Shown here piece by piece: positions 57,907 to 64,000 of a DNA stretch of 64,000 nucleotides (position 1 is the first letter of the stretch; every line of letters starts with the position of its first letter). The notes below the pieces were generated by a model, which was given only the letters and a program-made list of their open reading frames with translations, was not told the DNA's origin and did not search any database. Origin of the DNA: JAGXRK01 sp963714415 (GTDB taxonomy: Bacteria; Bacteroidota; Ignavibacteria; Ignavibacteriales; Ignavibacteriaceae); contig CAVQOL010000001.1 in the NCBI GenBank assembly GCA_963714415.1, positions 62,001-126,000 on the forward strand. Reading direction: 5' to 3'. A program made the position numbers and the translations under genes.

Positions 57907-57952
57907 AGTAATGTCTCCTATATTTTTTAAAAAGTTCAATTAAAAGACCTTC

Positions 57953-59719
57953 CTAAAATTCATTGATTATTCCGAAATGAATTTTACCGTCACTGAAAGA
58001 ATCACCTTCGCCGAGTGCAAAACTTACAGCGAGAATGCCAAGTCCTGTTTCTAAACTGAGCCCTAAACCATAACCTAATTTAAATTCTTCAGATTTTAGA
58101 ATAAGCTTCTCCGGTTCTTCATTACGCAGATAATATCCGGCATCAAAGAATACAAAAGCATAAGAACGCTGCGTAAGTAATGAACGATATTCCAGATTTG
58201 ACCAGAAAATTCTGGAGCCGAGAAATTGTTCTTCCCTGTAACCACGTAAGCTCATTGTTCCGCCGAGACGAAATAAATCACTGTTTTCAAAATCTGAACC
58301 GCGCAGTTCTTTACCATTTAGTCCAAGAGCTAAAATCTGATGCGTGAAAATTTCATAATACAGATTTAGACTTACAGTTATCCGCTGAAGATTAATATCG
58401 GTTTTTAAAGTGGAAGTTACAAATTCCTCCGGTCCGTTTATTTTTTTTTGACTAAACGAATAAGCCGTATTAAATAACAATCCACCTGTTGGTGCAAAAG
58501 GATCATCACGAGTATCAATCCGGAAACTTATTCCACTTGTAAGAATAGAAGAATTATAAACAGTAAAAATCGGTATTTCTCTTTCCGTTGGAATGACAGA
58601 TTCGGTGGCGATAAAAACAGCAGCGGAAATATCTTCTGTTGCAAGATATTCAATTCCTCCTTCAATTTTTCTTTGAACATAGGTTGTATCTTGTTTTCGC
58701 TGGTACAAAGAAAGATTTATATTAAATGGATAACCGAGCAGCCAGGGTTCGAGATATTTTAGTTCAAGGTCTTGCGAATTTCGGTCAAACTGCTGCCAGC
58801 GAAATGCTGCAGCTCTTCCTGTTCCGAAAAGATTTCGCAAAGAAATGTTTACTAATCCTGTTAAGTAACCTTTTTCGTTATCACTCTTTGGTGGTATGTA
58901 ACCAATAACACCGTCGAAGTTGTTGGTTTGCCTTTCTTTTACTTCAATTAAAAGGACACCTTCATTCTGCGGATTAAGATAAAATTGGGGAAAGCTTACC
59001 GGTTCAAAAAATCTTAATCTGTTCAATCGTCGGGGCAATTCTTCTATCATTCTCTGAGAATATTTTTCGCCCTGACTAATTCTTAATTCACGAATAATTA
59101 CATAATCTTTTGTTGAATTATTTCCTCGTATTTCAACATTATCGATTTTACTTTCTATTCCTTTATCAATCTTAATATAGATATCACATAGATAATCATT
59201 CTTCAAACTATCAGAATAAATATTTACAGATCTTATGATAACATTACCAAACGGAAAACCCGTATTCTCATACTCGGTTAAAATATTATTTATTTGAAAT
59301 TCAATATCATCTTTACTGAAGATTTGTCCTCTAAGAAAATTTAATGATGAAATAAGATCAGGTTCTGTTACTGAATCAGATTCAACAAAATAAATTTCAT
59401 TAATGTAAGTGGGCTCTCCTTCATTTACATGAACAAAGATATTTACAGATGAAGAATCTTCTGTAATTTGAAATGTTGTACCGTCAAAGGCGGGATGATG
59501 GTATCCGTATTGAGCAAGATTTAACGAAATTCTTGATAATGCAGTATCAATCAATGAAGGATTAAACTGCAATCCTTTTCTTAATCCGCTCCATCTTAAT
59601 ATTTCCGATGAAGAAAAAACTTTATAGCCGGATACTTCTATCTTATCTGTTAATTGAGCAAAATAATTTTGTGAAAACAGAAATAAAATAACAAGAAGAT
59701 ATTTAATCCGGTTTATCAT
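57953..59719 (-). CDS. BamA/TamA-like outer-membrane assembly protein
   Basis: A 588-residue Omp85-family protein. It has a signal peptide, two or three POTRA-like domains (DKIEVSGYKVFSSSEILRWS, KIDNVEIRGNNSTKDYVIIR) and a 16-strand barrel-like second half with the surface-antigen signature FSLGGTMSLRGYREEQFLGS (residues near 470). The ATG overlaps the upstream kinase end by 17 bases. It is shorter than BamA (fewer POTRAs), closer to TamA or other Omp85 members, so the substrate is unknown. Confidence 0.85.
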   Translation of the reverse strand: MINRIKYLLVILFLFSQNYFAQLTDKIEVSGYKVFSSSEILRWSGLRKGLQFNPSLIDTALSRISLNLAQYGYHHPAFDGTTFQITEDSSSVNIFVHVNEGEPTYINEIYFVESDSVTEPDLISSLNFLRGQIFSKDDIEFQINNILTEYENTGFPFGNVIIRSVNIYSDSLKNDYLCDIYIKIDKGIESKIDNVEIRGNNSTKDYVIIRELRISQGEKYSQRMIEELPRRLNRLRFFEPVSFPQFYLNPQNEGVLLIEVKERQTNNFDGVIGYIPPKSDNEKGYLTGLVNISLRNLFGTGRAAAFRWQQFDRNSQDLELKYLEPWLLGYPFNINLSLYQRKQDTTYVQRKIEGGIEYLATEDISAAVFIATESVIPTEREIPIFTVYNSSILTSGISFRIDTRDDPFAPTGGLLFNTAYSFSQKKINGPEEFVTSTLKTDINLQRITVSLNLYYEIFTHQILALGLNGKELRGSDFENSDLFRLGGTMSLRGYREEQFLGSRIFWSNLEYRSLLTQRSYAFVFFDAGYYLRNEEPEKLILKSEEFKLGYGLGLSLETGLGILAVSFALGEGDSFSDGKIHFGIINEF

Positions 59720-60666
59720 CTATAACTTTTATTTTTTTACCGATATGCTCAATTAAAACAGATTGACTTAATTGTTTTGCTTCATCAATTTTTACATTGC
59801 TCACTTCAAAAGTTGTTGCATTGATTGACGCTAATGCTGTAGCAAGTTTAAGAGAGTCCTCAAAGACAAGATTATGATGCCAGCCATATACAATACCAGC
59901 CACAAAACTGTCACCGCTTCCGGTCGAATCTATTCCTTTAACTTCTGACCGGATAAATTTTATAGTGATAATTAAAGTTTGATGCATAGAAAGGATTTGC
60001 TTCATTCGTAAGATATGACCTTCTGACACCTTTATCGTAAAGAGAATTCAGGTAAGAAATAATTTCTTGTTCATTCTTAAGAGATGTTTTTAATGAGCTT
60101 GCGGTTTCATCCAGGTTATTATGAATGATAGTTGGAGATGCATTCAGAGATTCAATAAGATTGGTGCCGTAAGTATCACACACCGACACCTTATCATACT
60201 TATTTGCTATTTCAATACCGGCAGGAATTATTCTCTCAGCACCATTAGGCGAACTTCCTGAAAAAATCACCATTTCACAATTTTTGATCATCTTTTCAAG
60301 CCTGGTAATAAACTCGTCACATTCTTTTTCACTTATCAACGGATCATCGGAAAAATAAGATGTGATTCTTTTTACATCTTCTTCAATTATTACTGAAGCA
60401 AATCTTGTTTCGCTTTCGCTATGAACAAAAGAAAATTCAAAATTCTCGCGTCGTAAAACATCTCTGTAAATTTTGCCATCATTTCCACCACTGAAAATAA
60501 TATTATACGATGACAGTCCAAGCTGTTTAAGTTGCTTGCTTACATTTATTCCTTTTCCGCCGGGTTTAATTGAAAGAGACGCGTTACGGTTAACAGAGCC
60601 GTGAATTATACCTTTGTATGAAAATCTTTTCTCAAGAAGCGGATTGAGGGTTACTATAAGTATCAT
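59703..60666 (-). CDS. PfkB-family (1-phosphofructokinase-like) kinase (frameshifted near 59950)
   Basis: The front frame (60666-59938) starts ILIVTLNPLLEKRFSYKGII, then NASLSIKPGGKGINVSKQLK, typical of 1-phosphofructokinase/tagatose-6-phosphate kinase. It ends at KIYPVRS. The next frame, entered near 59950, gives EVKGIDSTGSGDSFVAGIVYGW, the catalytic motif with the usual Asp. One base indel splits it. Upstream frame and downstream frame overlap, and neither alone has both substrate and catalytic sites. Confidence 0.8.
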
Positions 60667-60750
60667 AAAAAATTATAGAAAGAATTCTGATGTTTGTTCA
60701 AGTATCTTTTTGAAAGCAAACCAAAAATAGTTGATAGCCTTTTGTAAATG

Positions 60751-60906
60751 ACAAATAACAAAATCCAAATTTCAAATAAATAACAATAAACAAACCGACT
60801 GACAGCAAAAATATTTAAATGGGTTTAATTCCTCCTGCAGATGTTGGAATAATTGATATTTCGATATTAAAGATTATTTGAAATTTGTTATTTACATTTG
60901 GATTTT
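60751..60906. repeat. Long imperfect inverted repeat in the gap before the GWxTD gene
   Basis: AAATAACAAAATCCAAATTTCAAATAA near 60751-60778 is partly complementary to TTATTTGAAATTTGTTATTT and CATTTGGATTTTG at about 60873-60906. No terminal hallmarks of an insertion sequence are seen. Confidence 0.45.
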
Positions 60907-60933
60907 GATTATCTCTCACATATTTATAAAATA

Positions 60934-62224
60934 CTATGGACGATATCTAAACAGGTCTCCGGTAAGCGGAGTAGTTAATCTGTAATCACCAAAACCTGTT
61001 TCGTCAATAAATGTAAAACTCCTGTTAATTGTATAATACTCCCACACCTCATAAGGTTTTGAATAATATTCAAAGGGATGCCTGTCAATATTGTTAGGAG
61101 GACCTAAAATAATAAACACCATTCCTCTGTCAGATTTCCAGCCTTCTCTGTAATTGGAAAAATTATCATTGGTATATTTAACTCTGCTGTAATACTCGGC
61201 AAACATTTCATTTTCATCATTGTTCGGTGAGGGATCTTTTGCTTTCCAGTATTCAAGAAATCTTTTAAGCTTTTCATTCGGTGATTCAGCTTTTTCGACA
61301 TGTAATTTAATTCTTCAGGTGTAGCGATATAAACCATTTGTTCCACTGCTTTATCAATATCAACTATGTTTGCCGGTAAACCAAGCCAGCGTGAAAAAAA
61401 CTGCTTATCTAAAGAAATAGTTTTTTTATCATCCGAATTGAAGATTGAAATATTCAGAACGTATGAACCAAGATCAATATTAACGTCATCTAAAGTCTTT
61501 AAAATTTGATTCTTACTTTTTTCAACTAAATAATTTTCTTTTTCATAAAAAATTGTTTCCCTGTTTGGCTTCAAGAACAGTGTATTCAACAGGTATTTCC
61601 TGAACTAATGAATCTTTTGAATAAATTTCAAAATAGATCTGAACTTGTCTTTTCTGTTCCAATAAGATTTCTGGATATATTCGGAATGACCTGATTAACA
61701 CCATCAATAACTCTGCTGCCTGATACGAACATGACATCGCTGACACTGATTAGCGAATCAAAATCTCTGACTGTTAATTTGTTCCCGGTGGTATGTTCAC
61801 GCCTTGAGTCACGATCTTCTATCATTGTGCGAATGAAATAATTTCCCGGTGCTAACTCAAAGCTGCGCATTGTGAGGTTATAATTTTCTTTTGCTATTGT
61901 CTGATTAAAATCAATTACATTAATTGTTTCGTTCCATGATTTTTCAACTATTAGCTTGCTCTGACTTGTATCATAGATTGATGCTGTAACTGCATATTTA
62001 GCAGTAAAGCCCTGAGAGGATTTGATAAATTGAATACTGTTGTAAGGTATTTGAAGATACACATCAACCCTTGTTATGCCTTCCTTCCCGGAATGAAAGT
62101 TCAGAAATTCCTGATAGTAGCTTGGTTCAGATGAAAGAATTGAATTTTTATCAAAGTTCTCCACCTGAGAATAAACCAACACAGAAAACAAAACAAATGA
62201 TAAAAGGATTAATAAATATTTCAT
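60934..62224 (-). CDS. GWxTD-domain secreted protein (three frameshifts)
   Basis: Four frames join to one protein. The first (62224-61628) has a signal peptide and beta-rich domain (YLQIPYNSIQFIKSSQGFTA). Near 61645 it must switch to a frame with QKRQVQIYFEIYSKDSLVQE, near 61550 to IFYEKENYLVEKSKNQIL, and near 61300 to LKRFLEYWKAKDPSPNNDEN. The last part holds the GWKSDRG (GWxTD) motif and the hallmark MVFIILGPPNNIDRHPFEYY, which define the GWxTD domain of Bacteroidota/Ignavibacteria-like proteins. Three indels in one gene of moderate length suggest sequence error more than decay; function is unknown. Confidence 0.72.
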
Positions 62225-62239
62225 TTTTATTCTCCGTTT

Positions 62240-63536
62240 CTAAATTTTTAATTCTCCGAACAAATCATATTCATCGAAATCTGTAACATTAATATCGTAA
62301 AAATTACCCGGGATTAATTTAATTCCTTTTTTATTTATAAGCACTTCGCCGTCAACTTCCGGAGCATCTCTATATGATCGCCCAATATAGAAATCTCCTT
62401 CCACACCTTCAACCAATACTTTTATATCTTTTCCTACAAAAGAAGAATTATTTTTCAAGGGAAATATCCTTTTGAATTTCCATTAATACATCTTTTCTAC
62501 GCTCCTTCTCTTCATCAGGGACAGGATCGCCCAAAATATAACTTGAAGTATTTTCTTCCATTGAAAAAGTAAACGTGCCGACTCTGTCAAACTTTTCTTC
62601 CCGCACAAAATCACACAGCATTTCAAAATCTTTTTCTGATTCGTTAGGATATCCGACAATAAAAGTTGTTCTCAAAGTTATGTCCGGAATTTTTTCCCTT
62701 AACTTATTAAGAAGCTTTTTTGTTTTTGCTGCCGTAACTCCTCTTCTCATAGACTTCAGAACATCATCTGAAATATGCTGCAGAGGTATATCAACATAAT
62801 TAAGAACTTTTGAATTAGTACTGATTTCTTCAATTACATTATCGGGAAATTTAGACGGATAAGCATACATTAATCTTATCCATTCAATACCATTAATATC
62901 GCTTAATTTAGCGAGAAGTTCAGCCAAATTATGACGACCATACAAATCTTTTCCATAGTCAGTCGTATCCTGTGCAATAATTACCAATTCTTTAGTATTA
63001 TTAGCAGCTAGGAATTCAGCTTCCCTTAATAATTCGTCCATTGGTTTTGATCTATGCAAACCGCGAATAATCGGAATTGCACAAAACGAACAAGGATGAT
63101 CGCATCCTTCAGAAATCTTTAAATATGCTGTATGCGATGGAGCTGTTAGAAGTCTTTCGCCAAGAAGTTCATATTTAAGGTTGCCGCCCAATTCTTTTAC
63201 AATTGCTTCAAAGTCTTCCGTTCCAAAATAAACATCAACTTCAGGAATTTCTTTTATCAGATCATCTTTATATCTTTTTGATAAACATCCGGCTACAATT
63301 ACTTTTTTAAGTTTACCTTCATTCTTTAATGCAACAGAGGTAAGAATAGTGTTTATGGATTCTTCTTTTGCAGCTTCGATAAATCCGCAGGTGTTTATTA
63401 TAACTGTATCGGATTTATTCGGATCATCAGTTAATTTTATTTTATTAAGCTGAAGCTGCCGCATCAATCTTTCAGAGTCAACAGTGTTCTTTGAACAGCC
63501 GAGTGTAATCACCGAAACTTTCCCTTTGTACGCCAT
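62240..63536 (-). CDS. rimO: Ribosomal protein S12 methylthiotransferase (frameshifted near 62450)
   Basis: A radical-SAM methylthiotransferase. The first frame (63536-62448) has the N-terminal domain (VITLGCSKNTVDSERLMRQL, INTCGFIEAAKEESI) and the CxxxCxxC cluster SEGCDHPCSFCAIPIIRG; it ends EIQKDISLEK. Loss of one A in a run of As near 62450 shifts the C-terminal TRAM domain (FVGKDIKVLVEGVEGDFYIG) into the other frame (62458-62240). The predicted product is normal RimO, which modifies Asp88/89 of S12. Confidence 0.9.
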
Positions 63537-63562
63537 TTATTCCTTAATGAGGTGTTATGCTT

Positions 63563-64000
63563 TTATAAAAAATATGTCAGATAAAAATAAATTACAGGTG
63601 AGCTGAAAAGTAATGAGTCGAACCGGTCAAATATTCCGCCGTGACCCGGGATAAGAGTCGAAGAATCTTTTACACCTGCATCACGTTTTATAAGCGATTC
63701 AACTAAGTCTCCAATCTGACCAACTATTCCAACTATTAAACCTATTACAATAACATCTTGCCACTCAAGAAAATCGAGCACAATAAATTTTGCTAAAATC
63801 ATAGTAAGAATTGCAAAAATGAATCCGAATATTGCGCCCTCCCAGCTTTTATTAGGACTAACTCTTGGAAACAACTTGTGTTTACCTAATGCCGTTCCGC
63901 CAAAGAATGCTGCAGAATCGCAAATCCAGATTGTAGCCATAATTGAAATTATTAAATACCCGCCGTTCAAATAAAATTCATCATCAATGGAATAGAATTC
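63563..64000 (-). CDS. cdsA: Phosphatidate cytidylyltransferase, 5' end beyond right edge
   Basis: A partial CdsA: 145 codons in the window, with no start before the right edge and an open frame to 64000. The signature SPNKSWEGAIFG and the C-terminal IKRDAGVKDSSTLIPGHGGI then FDRFDSLLFSSPVIYF are the family pattern (KD...HGG...DRxD). It makes CDP-diacylglycerol for phospholipid synthesis. It sits upstream of rimO. Confidence 0.93.
   Translation of the reverse strand, partial: EFYSIDDEFYLNGGYLIISIMATIWICDSAAFFGGTALGKHKLFPRVSPNKSWEGAIFGFIFAILTMILAKFIVLDFLEWQDVIVIGLIVGIVGQIGDLVESLIKRDAGVKDSSTLIPGHGGIFDRFDSLLFSSPVIYFYLTYFL

Overview
The window looks like a chromosomal segment of an AT-rich, Gram-negative bacterium of the Ignavibacteria / Chlorobi-Bacteroidota side of the tree (inference). 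Supporting signs are a secreted protein with a YQNYPNPFNP-type C-terminal sorting tail, a GWxTD-domain protein, BshA (bacillithiol), an Mla-type ABC system with a BamA-like protein, and families of tandem serine/threonine kinases carrying TolB-like and TPR C-termini. Almost all genes lie on the minus strand; only bshA, a hypothetical gene and an RNA methyltransferase (44.4-47.4 kb) are on plus. Many genes carry a single-base frameshift, often in a homopolymer. This suggests consensus error in the assembly at least as strongly as gene decay.

Region by region. 1-5.4 kb: a very large multi-PAS histidine kinase, cut by the left edge and frameshifted near 3147. A 46-codon PAS remnant lies just upstream. 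6-12 kb: an arsenic island (CcdA, a thioredoxin lipoprotein, two small redox-disulfide proteins, Acr3, ArsC, ArsP-type permease, ArsR, ArsM) with two near-perfect 20-bp palindromes, probably ArsR operators. 12-17 kb and 24.4-34.7 kb: six paralogous kinase genes with almost the same kinase domain but different C-terminal modules (TPR of two base compositions, or formylglycine-generating-enzyme-like plus alpha/beta hydrolase). Between them lie at least six broken copies of the kinase 5' end, most interrupted by GC-rich palindromes.

17.3-24.3 kb: a PrsW protease, a large secreted HExxH protein with a beta-barrel-like end, a protein made of 29 tandem nonapeptides, an ECF sigma/anti-sigma pair and a STAS protein. 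35-36.6 kb: STAS protein and SpoIIE-type phosphatase (partner switching). 36.6-37.5 kb: tRNA-Arg(CCT), a GIY-YIG gene whose stop lies in the tRNA, and a duplicated tRNA 5' half broken by palindromic insertions. 37.7-40.4 kb: a DUF4097-like protein, a HEAT-repeat anti-sigma factor and an ECF sigma factor. 40.6-48.9 kb: a GH13 glycosidase, an RmlD-like reductase, a PfkB kinase, BshA, an RsmF-like methyltransferase and a T9SS-tailed polysaccharide deacetylase.

49-64 kb: uvrA, mlaD-mlaF-mlaE, yraN, an IS200-like (REP-associated) transposase inside a REP-like cluster and between 68-bp direct repeats (one supplies the end of rnhB), a UbiA prenyltransferase, a CDGSH protein, a BamA-like protein, a second PfkB kinase, the GWxTD protein, rimO and the start-truncated cdsA at the right edge.

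The most unusual signal is the family of small GC-rich palindromic elements. They sit inside kinase 5' fragments, inside intact kinase reading frames as an in-frame six-codon insert, and inside a tRNA half-copy. They behave like peptide-compatible insertion elements, and they concentrate where the kinase array has been duplicated and reshuffled.
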